A stretch of 64,000 nucleotides of DNA from Lepturacanthus savala (taxonomy: Eukaryota > Chordata > Actinopteri > Scombriformes > Trichiuridae): the NCBI GenBank assembly GCA_030544235.1, contig CM060463.1, positions 13,512,190 through 13,576,189 of the forward strand. Reading direction: 5' to 3'. The notes under the pieces are model-generated. The model did not search any database. It was not told the DNA's origin and saw only the letters and a program-made list of their open reading frames with translations. Below are positions 23,623 through 35,139 of this stretch, in pieces. The position numbers and the translations under genes were made by a program. Every line of letters begins with the position of its first letter. Positions within the stretch are counted from its first letter, which is position 1.

Positions 23623-26600
23623 ATGGCTCAAGGTAAGTTACTTTGACTCTTACCATTATCCTATAAGTAGTCACAAATGATATGTGCTTGACTGGAAGCT
23701 ATTTGCCATCAATTCATAGTTCATAATGAGTTAATCAATGTTTGTTTATTCCACAAATCAATTCCCTGTAAACTTTGGCTGTGATGTTTCCTAATATGGC
23801 CACTTGTGTGGATGTAACTTACTCTGTGTGTTGTGTGTCAGCTGTTCAGCCGCAGACAGAAGTGAATGAATGGGATGTGAGTTTTCACCCATTGCCTGGT
23901 GGCTGTATGCATGATGTGTGATGACAAAGGTCACAGCCTATGCATTCCACCGAGCCTGTGTTACTGGTGTCACTGGTACTTCGTAAATCTGAAGATACAA
24001 AGAACTATGCACCTGGGAAAAAAAAGAAAAAAAAAGTTACAGACTCAGGTTTGAGCAGATGATTGCTGTCCTGGGAATTTAACACTTATAATAGCAGCTG
24101 AGAGCAGCTGGAGCCTCCAGTGCTGTGCTGCTATCTTTATAGGGAGACCAGCCTACAAATAGTTTGCTCTCGCCCCTTATGAAGACATCCAAGTTTTCCT
24201 GAACTGTGACCAGAAAGCTGTCCAGCCTCCAGTTTTCCTCTGAAGCGCCGCCAAACGTTGAACTTCTCGTTTATCTGTCAACAATAGGCATCGCATAAAA
24301 ATATGTGGATATTGGACACTACAATAGAAAAAAACGTGGAGGTATTAAACAGAACTGGACCTTATCTGAATTGAGACACTGACAGTTTTGCTTTTTGTTA
24401 CGCATTTGTCTTGGATGTCTGGACAAAAAATAAATGTTGGACGTTCCTAAAATACTGCAGAGTTTGCAGGTAGGACAAACAAACCTGCATATGAATCGTT
24501 CCGTCGGACAAGCACTTCATTGAAATTCAAATGTTTGTGATGGAGCACTGAGGTCAGCATGGGTGTAAGACTGAAAGACAGAAAAGTTCTTTTCAGAAGG
24601 GAGTTTTCATGCTTATTTTTCCAGGATTAAAATAGTATTTACTGTACTGCCCAGCTCATGCCGCTAGATTATGTTTAATATCCTTATTAGGTTTATGCTG
24701 GCCTCAGTGCTGCTCACTCACTGCTGCAGTCTTTCTGCAGTGTGGGGTGATGTTTGGCAGACTAGGAGAGAGTTGTGGGCGTGTACGGTATATAAAGATT
24801 AGGTCAAAGCCGAGGAATCTCTGCCCGTGCATTTCGTGTTACGGCACTGTGTGCTGCTACAAGTTGTGCAACTGCAAAACAGTGAAATTCTTTATTTTAC
24901 TATCAGACCACATCTGCATGCCATCTGCCACAGCGCAACCCCCTTAAACGTGACAGGCTGCCGACTGTGGCCTGGGAGCTAATCAAAATCAGTTTTCTTT
25001 TATATCAATTCCGTAGCCACAGCAAGACCCCAAATCACTCCAGGAAGGATGACGACAGTTTCCCAGTTGCACCATTTATTTAATGTCGGTTGTTCCTGAC
25101 ATTATTTAAGGGGTCACAGATTTTCATGTGTTATTAATCTTTATAATGTTTTTTACATTCTGTAAACTATGTTTTATTGGTTGCTTCAATCAGTACAGTT
25201 GCTTCTTTCTTCACGAATAAGAGGTAAAAAAAAATCTCCAGATGGCTACTCAATGAACAGTTTAATAGTTTCTGAGTTTATTTGATATTTGCTCAGATCA
25301 GCTGTGCATACTATAACAGTTTAAGCAGGTGAAACTGCAAAGCACAAATAATCCTCTGACTATAATGTCCAGCTGTCTTCATTTAGGAACTTAACAGTAC
25401 AACATCAAAGTCTTAGAACTACTGATGATCCTGAATGATCCTCATTCCCTTTGGCTTCATGTTAAACAGAAGTACGTCTCTGCAGCTTTTACCCAGCCTT
25501 GACATTAACACCTCACACTTGTTTCCAGGGTTTTTCGTAACACAAAGACTTAATATATGCGGGGAAAGTTACCATCCTGACATGTCATGGAGCAGCCCAG
25601 CTAGTCGTCTGGCTGCAGTAGGTGTGTGGAAGCATTATACTCTATAGGAGGATGCTTACTTTTCCTACAAACAGGAAATCAGTGGGTGGAATTCTCTTAG
25701 TCAGCGAGCCCTGGAGAGAAGGAGCGGTCGTGTGTTTGCACACCCCGTAGGGACTGAGTGTTTGTCTGCATTTACCGCTTGTTGAATCCTTACAGAAAGC
25801 CCCATTAAACGAAATGATCTAACCAGAACTGACTGTGAGTGTCCTCCCATCCGCAGCTTTATTCCAAAGTTCACAGAATGTGTGGACCTTAACAAATATT
25901 TATTCTGTTTTTTTTTAACAAATAAATAAAAATAACCTATTGAAAGACAGCATTTCACTTTCACACATCTATGTTCACACATACAGAATTCCAGATCATA
26001 CAGTAGTAAAACATGTTTTTTTTTCTGGTCTGATATAAAGAAGTTATTAGTGGTGGTTTAATTCTATTAAATTTCCCTTATCCTTTACAGGGCTGTAGTT
26101 TTTACAACTTACACTTTATTAAACAAGTTTGTTGTGGAATTCTAAGTGGTCTTCAATTAAAATGAGAACCAAGAGGTTTATGTTTTCTATAAATTTTAAT
26201 ATACTGAAGTAGTTTGTGGCATTTTGTGCAGCAAATTGTTAATTACCATATACTGAAAATAGTGTACACAAATATATCATGAGGTGGAGTTATTTCTAAA
26301 GGTTATTGGTGAATTAAACACTGACTATTGCTATTCAAAAAAAATCTTCCCTCTTTTTTTGAAGCTCTGGACATCGGTCGCTGGAACCTGGAGTGTGAGT
26401 TCAATAACACGGACCATCGTACTGATCTGAACGGCGTAGACCGTCTGATCGTGAGGAGAGGCCAGACTTTTACTATCAGCCTGTTCCTCCGCTCTGGGAG
26501 CTACCAACCAGGAGTCAGCTCTCTGGACTGTGTTGCAGAAACAGGTGATGCATCTCATTAACCCCTTGACCTTGACATGTTTTTTTTAAATTATACCAAG

Positions 26601-29600
26601 TATTTGAATGCAGTGTATCTATCAATAGTTGTCGTATGTATGTTTTAAGAGTTCATTATACTCTTATAATGAGTATACACTTTTTATACCTTTGAATGTT
26701 AAGGTTTCTGTTAATATAATGGTCAAATGCACTTACAGACTAGAACAATGAATGCACAACTATTCGTGGCATTTAAAAAATATGCGTCATAACAGTCCTG
26801 TGATGATCAAAGATCGGAAACATTGGAAACGCCTCATACAGTAGCTGTGTGTTTCTGTTGACTTCATGCGTTTTGACCTATTGTGATTTCAAATATGTGG
26901 AGGAAAGGAGCGGTAATGTTGATGGAAAGGAAAAGGAAACTGTTTTCCCTGTTTAGTACAGTAGCTGTAAGATGGGCTGTTTTTTTTCCACTTCTTTGTC
27001 CCAGGGCTCCTAAAGGTCATTGTTATGAGCAACATTCTGTATTTGTCCTTTAGAGGACCCTAGAAAGCTATGTGTCACTCCTCCTCTGTTCATATTTGGA
27101 TAAACTTCTCCTGTAGAGTATGATAAGACAGCTGTTACTTGCCAACTGCTGAAACAGGAAGTGTTGCTTGCCAGCAGGAAAGCGAGTGTACTGTATAATC
27201 ACAGATAGCATTATCAACCATTAGAAGTCAAGTGTATTTTAATGGATTAAAGTTGGATCTTTAATCCCGCCCTATTTGGAAAGAAGCAAACACACACATG
27301 ATTTTAGGGATATGTTATCTACCAGAACTCAAATCTGAACTGAGGTCGCTGAGGGAGGCTTGAGTCTCACTTAATGTTGGTGATAAAGTAGTTGAGAGGT
27401 CCACGCATGAAAAGAAATTCCAAAGCTGTTTCAGCTAAATTTAGGCATCGTCTGGAAAACCGTGACACCCTGTGATTTTTCCATTCTCAGGGGCAAAAAA
27501 AAAAATCGCCTGGCTTGTTTCTGGGTGGTGTTTCAGATCTCTAATCATTTTCGCTGTTACATGCAGGTCCCCAACCCTCTGAGCAGTATGGCACCAGGGC
27601 CTCCTTCGGTCTGTCCGCCACCGTCGACACCTCCGGCTGGAGCGCCGCCATTACCAGTCCCCCTGGAGACATGGTGGCTCTGTCCATCTGCTCTGCCCCT
27701 GATGCACCTATCGGCCGCTACACCCTGACCCTGGGGCAATCCGGGCGGATTGAGTTCATCCTGCTCTTTAACCCCTGGTGCCCACGTGAGTAAACAGCCC
27801 GTACGTCAAGCTGTCCTGCATGGGATCGTGATGATTAAGTTTCATGTCAGAGTGAGCTATTCAGGACCAGGGGTTGAGGAGATCAGACAGAGGACTGCAT
27901 GTGGTTTAGTGCAAAAAATACTGATGGGGAATTAGGTTAGTGACACGATAACATTTTGAGTGGATATGTTACAGCTTCTTCATACTGAGTCTATGTGGCC
28001 AACAAAATAAATTGAAGCAGTTTAAGCTGAAGTTTCACTGTTCAGTATCAACAAAAAAAACTTGCAAGTCGAGACTATTTTGAGTTTCCAGGGAAGGAAG
28101 GTATGTATAACAGTCTTGCTCCATGTAAGAGATGACATGGGACATGTATTGTTTGGAATGTCTCTTGGCAACAGGAGATGCAGTGTATATGGACAATCAG
28201 CAGAGTTTGGAGGAGTACGTACTGGCTCAGGATGGGATCATCTTTCGAGGCACCAACAAACATCCCACACCTACTCCCTGGAACTTTGGCCAGGTACCAA
28301 CACCAACAGTAATGCTGTCAGCCTCAATCCATCACATACACATGTTCAACCTGCCAACATTTTACCAGAGTGATGAAGAAACATAATCTGATAAGAGGAA
28401 CATATACAAGTCATAACAAATGAGTATGCTATGTGACAGCATACTCAAACACGCAATGATTTGGACACTGAAGTTATCTGACAGTAAAACTGTCTGGGTC
28501 TGATAAAGTAAGATAAAGAGTGTTATTAACTTCGCATTACTAGTGTGAGGCTTTAAAGCATGGTAGAATTTGTCTCTGATTCTTTGTCCCATGTCTTATT
28601 GCCCACACCTGATCAGTTGTAATACCTGCTTGCTTTTCTGTACAGTTTGAAAGTGGAATCCTCGACGTCTGTCTGAGGATTTTGGATATGAATCCTAAAT
28701 GTCTGTCTAATCCCGGAAAAGATTGCTCAGGAAGAAGAAATCCCATTTATGTGTCCAGAGTACTTAGTGCCATGGTATGTCATTTTTATTTCTGGCATTT
28801 GTTTTTCTAATTAGATAGAGATACTTGCTTGTTGCTGTTTTATTAATCTGCATGGAAATATGTAGGTGTGAGCATTACCAATGAAAGAGTTCAAATATAT
28901 ATAAAAGAGAAATTGTTTGCCTGGTAGGTGAATTGTAATGACGACAAAGGAGTGCTGCTGGGGAAATGGACAGGTGATTATGAAGGAGGTATCAGCCCGA
29001 TGTTCTGGAGGGGAAGTGTGGAGATTCTGAAAAACTGGGACACCGAGGCCTGTCGGCCCGTCCGCTACGGACAGTGCTGGGTGTTCGCTGCTGTGGCCTG
29101 CACAGGTGAGATAGGATCATGCAGAGCTTGGTAGCCTATCACAAGGAAACACACTTCACTCAGATACAACAATATATGTATACAGTGGGTACGGAAAGTA
29201 TTCTGACCCCCTTAAATTTTTCACTCTTTGTTAAATTGCAGCCATTTACTAAAATCAATTATGTACATTTTTTTCCTCATTAATGTACACACAGCACTCC
29301 ATATCGACAGAAAAATGCAAAACTGTTAATTTTTTTTGCGGATTTATTTAAAAGAAAAACTGAAATATCACATGGCCATAAGTATTCAGATTGTTTGCTG
29401 TGACATTCATATATTTAACTGGGTGCTGTCCATTTTTTCTGATCATCCTTGAGCTGGTTCTACACCTTCATTGGATTCCAGCTGTGTTCATACTGAATGG
29501 ACTTGATTAGCAAAGCCACACACTTGTCTATATAAAACCTTACACCTCACAGTGCATGTCAGAGAAAATGAGAATTATGAGGTCAAAGAATCTGCCTGAA

Positions 29601-32600
29601 GAGCCCAGAGACAGAGTTGTGGCAAGGCACAGGTTACAGAAACATTTCTTAAGCCTCTATAATCCTTAAATGGAAGATGTTTGTGACAACCAGAACCCTT
29701 CCTAGAGCTGGCTGTCCTGCCAAATTGAGCAATCGGGGGAGAAGAGCCTTTGTGAGAGAGGTAAAGAAGAATCCAAAGATCACTGTGGCTGAGCTCCAGA
29801 GATGCAGTCGGGAGATGGGACAAAGTTCTAGAAAGTCAATCATCACTGCAGCCCTCCACCTGAAACCTCTCCTCAGTGCAAGACACATGAAAGCCTGCAT
29901 GAAGTTTGCTAAAAACACCTGAAGGACCCCAAAATGATGAGAAATAATATTCTCTGGTCTGATGAGACCCAAATAGAACTTTTGGGTCTTAATTCTAAGT
30001 GGTATATGTGGAGAAAACCAGGCACTGCTCATCACCTGTCCAATACAATCCCAACAGTGAAGCATGGAGAACCTTCTCCAGAGTGCTCAGGACCTCAGAC
30101 TGGGCCAAAGGTTCACCTTCCAACAAGCCAACGACCCTAAACACACAGCTAAAATAACAAAGGTTTCAGAACAACTCTGTAGCTGTTCCTGAATGGTCCA
30201 GCCAAGACCCTGACTCAATTGAGCATTTTTGGAGAGACCTGAAAATGGCTCCATCAATGTTCACCATCCAACCTTACAAAACTGAAGGAAGATCTGCAAA
30301 GAGGAATGCCATGATGAACAATTCCATGTTTTTCTGTCAATATGGGGTGCTGTGTGTACATTAATGAGGAAAAAATAATTTTAGCAAATGGCTGCAATTT
30401 AACAAAGTGAAAAATTTAAGGTGGTCTGAGTATGTTCCTTACCCACTGTATGTGTCCACAGTTATGATGTAGACTTTGATCCTCTGAACAATGCAGTACT
30501 GATGTAAGTTATGTTGGTACTCTGTTAGTTTCCAGAGCACTTGGCATCCCCTGTAGAGTCGTCACCAACTACTGGTCAGCCCACGACTGCAACAACAACC
30601 TGACGATTGAACGCTACATCGATGAGAATGGACAACTCCTTAAAACCAAAGAAATGATCTGGTCAGAAATCCTATCCACATTGTTAGCATTATATATTGT
30701 ATATTATTATATCCTGCATTAAGAGTCAGTATTTTTTTATATGAATTAGGATTGTCTGTATAAGCAACATTTAATTTATGTAAATTTGCTATCCGCTATC
30801 TGCTATTCTTACCCTTATCTTCAACCACTAATAGTGGTCTCCAGTCCTGGAAAATTCGTCAGTGTTTCCATTGCTGACTTATTTTTTTTTTTTTCTTCCT
30901 AATGTCATTTGTTTGGGCTTGGGCTGCTTTTCTGTGCTCGTGTTGACATGTTTTGCATTTAAATGGTATCGTATTTAAATGGTATTTAAATGGTATTTAA
31001 ATGGTATGCTGCTTCTGTGATGTGCAAACTCTTTTCTGCACAGTTCTTTTTTAAAAGAAATTTATTGTCCAGCAGACCGCTTTCATTGTTTTAGTTGGAG
31101 CTGTGTGCGTCAGTATAAATGTCGAACCATGACATGGTGCGCTGACAAATGTTCCATGTTGTTTGGCATGCAAACTGCGATAAAATGCGTTAATATTATT
31201 AATGCGTTGTTTTCTTTGTAATTAATTTATCGTAACCGGCAAGATTCCCAGTGTCCTGATGGTCGTTCTGGTGTTGCCCTTTTTTTTTTTTTACCTTTGA
31301 CCTCACTAAAATCAACCTTTTTTTAAGTTTTAAGGTGTGTTTTGGGGTTTGCCAAAAAAGAACACGTATCAAACAGGGATTGAGTTGATGGTGTGTTTCT
31401 GTAGGAACTATCACTGCTGGGTGGAGGGCTGGATGACCAGGCCTGATCTGAAATCTGAATTTAACGGCTGGCAGGCCAGTGACCCCACACCTCAGGAGAA
31501 AAGTGACGGTAACCAACACTCACTGTATTAAAGAACATGTGAAGCCTTGGTTAGTTTTCAACTCTGGACATTTACTCAAATACTCTTCTTAAAGTTTTGA
31601 GGTACTTGTATTCTATATAAATATTTCTATCTTATGCTACTTTATACTTTTACCATGATACAATTCAGAAAGATACTTTTCTGATCAGTACTATATGTAT
31701 ATTTACCTTAATTTGATATTAGAATTATCCTCACACGTATAGAAATGCAGCGTTATAACATAATTTATTATATTATTACATATTGCACCGTTATTACAAA
31801 ATATGTTGCTGCACTTGTAATTGAGTTGTTTTTTTGTGTGTTTATTATTGTGATATTGCTGCTTTTACTTAAGTATAAAAGATCCGAGTACATCTGAGTA
31901 TGGAGATGCTCACCAAGGTGTGTGTTCCTGTAGGAGTGTACTGCTGCGGCCCCGTCCCAGTCAGGGCCATCAAGGAGGGCGAGCTCATGTCCAGGTACGA
32001 TGCCCCGTTTGTCTTTGCTGAGGTCAACGCCGACGTCATCACTTTCATGAAGAAAAAAGACGGCAGCACAGCAAATGTCACTTCCGCTACCGTAGTCGGC
32101 CAGAAGATCAGTACAAAGAGAGTGGGCAGCGACGCCAGAGAGGACATCACGCATCTTTACAAGTATCCTGAAGGTGGAGAGCACTGCTGTTCACAGCCTA
32201 CATGTAGTCAAACATCTCTGTTAAAAGCAATATGATGCCAACCATTCCATCATTTGAGCGTTGAGGCAAAAAGTTATTATTTCTCACAGGGATGCAAAGT
32301 TAGGCTTAATACTTTTAGACCTATGTAGTATATGATACTACAAAACACTATAGAGATGGCAACTCTAATCTGAACACCAGCCACTTTCTGTGTGAATTCC
32401 TACATTCTTTACATGTATGTGTTTCTTCTAATGTACATTCATGCTCCATTACGTATACAGGTTATGTGTAGTTTTAAATACACATAAGTTGACTGTGAAG
32501 TTTGAGGTTTCTGTTATTCATTGTGTAATTTTGTGGCTTTTCATGCTGCCAGGCTCTGAAGAAGAGCGGGAGGCTTTCGAGAAGGCCAAGCGCCAAAACA

Positions 32601-35139
32601 GGCGACTCCAGGAGCAGGAGAATCAAGGTCTGCACATCGCTATCAAAGTGTCGTCAGACATGAGAAAAGGCTGCGACTTTGATGTATTCGCCGTGGTCAC
32701 CAACAACACGCAAAGCGACAAGAAGTGCCGTCTGGTGTTTGGATCCTGCTCTGTGTCCTACAGCGGCGTTCTGGGAGCGAACTGTGGCTTTAAAGATCTG
32801 CTCAATGTGGAACTCTCACCTGGAGGAGGTGAGTCGAATCACGGTCTTGCATTTGCATAAATATGCATATGCAGTTGGGAGGCTTGTATGTATTGTATGC
32901 ATCAATTTCAGAGAGGCGGGTCCCACTGAGGCTGAACTACTCGAAGTACGGCGACCTACTCACTGAGGACAACCTCATCCGTCTGGGTGCCTTGTTGATC
33001 GACTACTCCACCCAGGATGTAAAGCTGGCCGTGAGAAACATTTTAGTGGAAAATCCTGAGATCACAGTCAGAGTGAGTGCAAAATACCTGCAACAAGACA
33101 TCTACAGTAGACCTAAAACACAAGGCATTAGTTTGTCGAATCCGGTCTGGTTTCAATACTGAGATGTAACAGCATGAAAATGTCATCTTTTTTTCTATTA
33201 CTGGGAAAATGCATATCTCACCCAACAAGTTTCTCACCAAAAGCCGAGTTATCTAAGATTATAACCTCAACATTCTGGCCCATCCCAAAGTCCTCGCGTC
33301 ATATATTGAGCTAACATTGGTTAACATATGTTAGCTTGCAAACGCGATCTTGTTGTGGATGGTGGTCACAAAGATGATTTGTTGTGTTGCCCCCTTTCTC
33401 CCCTTTTCCCCATTGTCAATACAATTTCCCACAGTACTTGGGTATGGTAATATCAGGATATGGCTTGAGATGATAAGAGTTTTTTTTTTCTTGATTTCAA
33501 AGGCTGCCTTATAGTAAAGTAATGTAATTTTCTGTATGAACTAGACCAGGCCACCAATCCTGGTCCAGAAGGGCCGGTGTGGATGCAGGTTTTTGTTCCA
33601 ACCAAGCAGTAACACATCTGATTCTAATGAAGGTCCTTAGCAATGGCTCCAGTGGTTGATTAGTAGAATCACCGGCACTTCTGGACCAGAATTGGTGCCC
33701 CTTGGACGAGACTGTTCTAATTGGTAACCCTTTAGCAAGAATAACCGAATTGTGCAATGTAATCTGATCATATATAATTTACAAATTTGTGTTCACTTGT
33801 GTTGCCTTTGACTAATGTTTAAATGTGAAATGTGTTTGATCTGAAACATTAAAGTGTGACAACTATGACAAAATAGGAAATCAGGAAGGGTGGAGGAAAT
33901 AGTGATAGTTGCAATAATCATATTGCGATAAAAACTAGACATTTGCAGCTAGAATAGTCATTTACCACATTAGCAAACTATAGAGTGTATTTCTGATTAA
34001 AGTTATTGAAAAAATACAATGCTTTTCTTTCAAAAATAAGGAAATTTCTAAGTGACCCCAAACTTTTTAACGGTAGTGTATACACCTCGGGCTAGAATAC
34101 CTCTTGAGCAATGCTGCACTATCTAACACCTCTTTTCTACAGATTTTGGGTGAACCCAAGGAGCATCGGAAACTGGCTGCAGAGATCACTCTGAAAAACC
34201 CTCTGCCAGAGCCGCTGGAGAACTGCTGCTTCAGCATCGAGGGGGCAAACCTGACCGGGGGAAGCGTCATCTCTGAGAGGTCGTATGAGTGCCTCCTAAT
34301 TCAGCTTCAACTGACTTTTCTGTCTGCAGACATAAACATGCGTGCAGAAGGATGATGTTCCTTCCTGCCTTTCAGTTTGTTTTTATTTATTTTCTCAGTC
34401 CATGACCTGGAGCAACAAACCAGCCTCAGCGAGCCAACTCATCCTGCTGTTCTGACAGTGAAAGCTGGGATTCTCTTTGGCTGTCAATTAATCAAATCTG
34501 TATAAATTAGTTGTCTCTCCAACAATGTGATATATAATGTGTTATACTTCGGATTTATCAATGTGGTCTTGGTGCTGGTGCCGTGTCCAGATGTCTGACT
34601 GGATGCTGCTGTTTAGTTAGGATATGAGCCCACTGGTAATGAAAACAATACTGGCCATTGCTGAAAAATTACCGGTTTGAGTTCATTCGTATGCTTTGAT
34701 CACATTCAATGGGTAGAGATTAGCCAATCAGTAAGTTATATCAAAGCAGGTTTAGATGTCTGACAGAATGAATGATAATGATGCATGATGTATTTAAGGG
34801 GTAACTTAAAACATTTGATCATCCGCTGAGCAATTTAAACACTGCAGCTCCATTGTCCTTTGTCTCCATAACTAGTCATATCTGTCACAGGTCCTTCTAC
34901 AGACAATTAGTATATTCCCTAAATATTTATGCAATCAGAGGCCTGTCTCATAGTGCGTGTCACTAATAGTTAAATATTTACCCGACAGGCTGAGCTACCC
35001 GGTGGGACCAGGGGAAGACGCCAAGGTGAAGATTTACTTCACTCCCAACCATTTTGGGCTGAGAAAGCTGGTGGTCGACTTCGACAGCAGCAAGTTGTGT
35101 CACGTTAAGGGCTACAGAAATGTCATCATCGGAAAATAG
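23623..35139 (+). CDS. tgm2: Tissue-type transglutaminase (protein-glutamine gamma-glutamyltransferase 2), complete, 13 exons
   Basis: Exons: 23623-23632, 26365-26544, 27567-27785, 28175-28293, 28646-28774, 28928-29105, 30529-30661, 31405-31508, 31934-32173, 32553-32828, 32912-33072, 34143-34279, 34989-35139; 678 aa (human TGM2 687). The enzyme makes Ca2+-dependent isopeptide bonds between glutamine and lysine side chains, is inhibited by GTP, and acts in cytosol and extracellular matrix. Seen: an N-terminal beta-sandwich, the catalytic core with Cys269 (RYGQCWVFAAV), His326 (NYHCWVEGW) and Asp349 (ASDPTPQEKS), the Ca2+-binding/core block CCGPVPVRAIKEGEL, and two C-terminal beta-barrels ending KGYRNVIIGK. 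Cys222 (VNCNDD) and Cys361-Cys362 match the redox cysteines of human TGM2, and RILGEPK matches the GTP-site strand. No signal peptide, as expected. The first exon codes only MAQ plus one base. Which teleost tgm2 paralogue this is was not resolved. Confidence 0.95.
28928..29105 (+). other. tgm2: tgm2 exon 6, active-site cysteine exon
   Basis: This 178-nt exon starts VNCNDDKGVLLGKW and ends at the active-site block YGQCWVFAAVACT. It carries Cys222 (redox cysteine equivalent), the conserved Trp in PMFWRG that stabilises the transition state in TGases, and the nucleophile Cys269. It ends in phase 1 and continues in exon 7 as VSRALGIPCRVVTNY. Confidence 0.9.
29181..30450 (+). mobile_element. Tc1/mariner transposon with decayed transposase, in tgm2 intron 6
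   Basis: Long terminal inverted repeats start at TACAGTGGGTACGGAAAG and end in the mirror CCCACTGTA. Each is about 70 bp or more of near identity and is flanked by the TA target site at 29181-29182 and 30449-30450. Inside, traces of a plus-strand Tc1 transposase are visible: LPEEPRDRVVARH near 29590, KKNPKITVAELQRCSREMG near 29760, ILWSDETQIELLG near 29945 (first Asp region) and NDPKHTAKITK near 30130 (second). Stops and frame changes break it, so it is inactive. Intron 6 would be only about 155 bp without it. Confidence 0.9.
30957..31008 (+). repeat. Short tandem repeat, ~13-bp unit
   Basis: The unit ATTTAAATGGT(AT) is repeated about four times with a small interruption (ATCGT) after the first. 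It is in tgm2 intron 7. Confidence 0.8.
31560..31900. mobile_element. Decayed MITE resembling a common fish hAT-type repeat
   Basis: TTTACTCAAATACT...GCTACTTTATACTTTTACC at the left and TTTTACTTAAGTATAAAAGATCCGAGTAC at the right match the ends, as I remember them, of a very common fish repeat with TTTACTTAAGTA-type termini. The right end stops about 35 bp before the exon 9 acceptor of tgm2. Superfamily is from memory and uncertain. Confidence 0.45.
33545..33708. mobile_element. Foldback MITE-like repeat, copy 2
   Basis: It shares GTTTTTGTTCCAACCAAGCAG and GATTAGTAGAATCA with the copy at 19120-19319. Outer arms TCCTGGTCCAGAAG and CTTCTGGACCAGAAT are inverted, but the inner part of the right arm is lost. 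It is in tgm2 intron 11. Confidence 0.65.
33902..34081. mobile_element. Partial Tc1-type non-autonomous repeat, 3' end
   Basis: The block ACATTTGCAGCTAGAATAGTCA...AAGGAAATTTCTAAGTGACCCCAAACTTTTTAACGGTAGTGTA is the right end of the family whose left-terminal sequence lies at 43685. GGTAGTGTA mirrors TACACTACTG there. It ends about 60 bp before tgm2 exon 12. Confidence 0.65.

Noticed and set aside
23842..23876. Possible alternative second exon of tgm2 (CAG before CTGTTCAGCC, GTGAGT after GGGAT)
   Set aside because: Splice-like borders, but 35 nt would end in phase 0 while tgm2 exon 2 needs phase 1; including it breaks the frame, and no TGM2 sequence I know has it.
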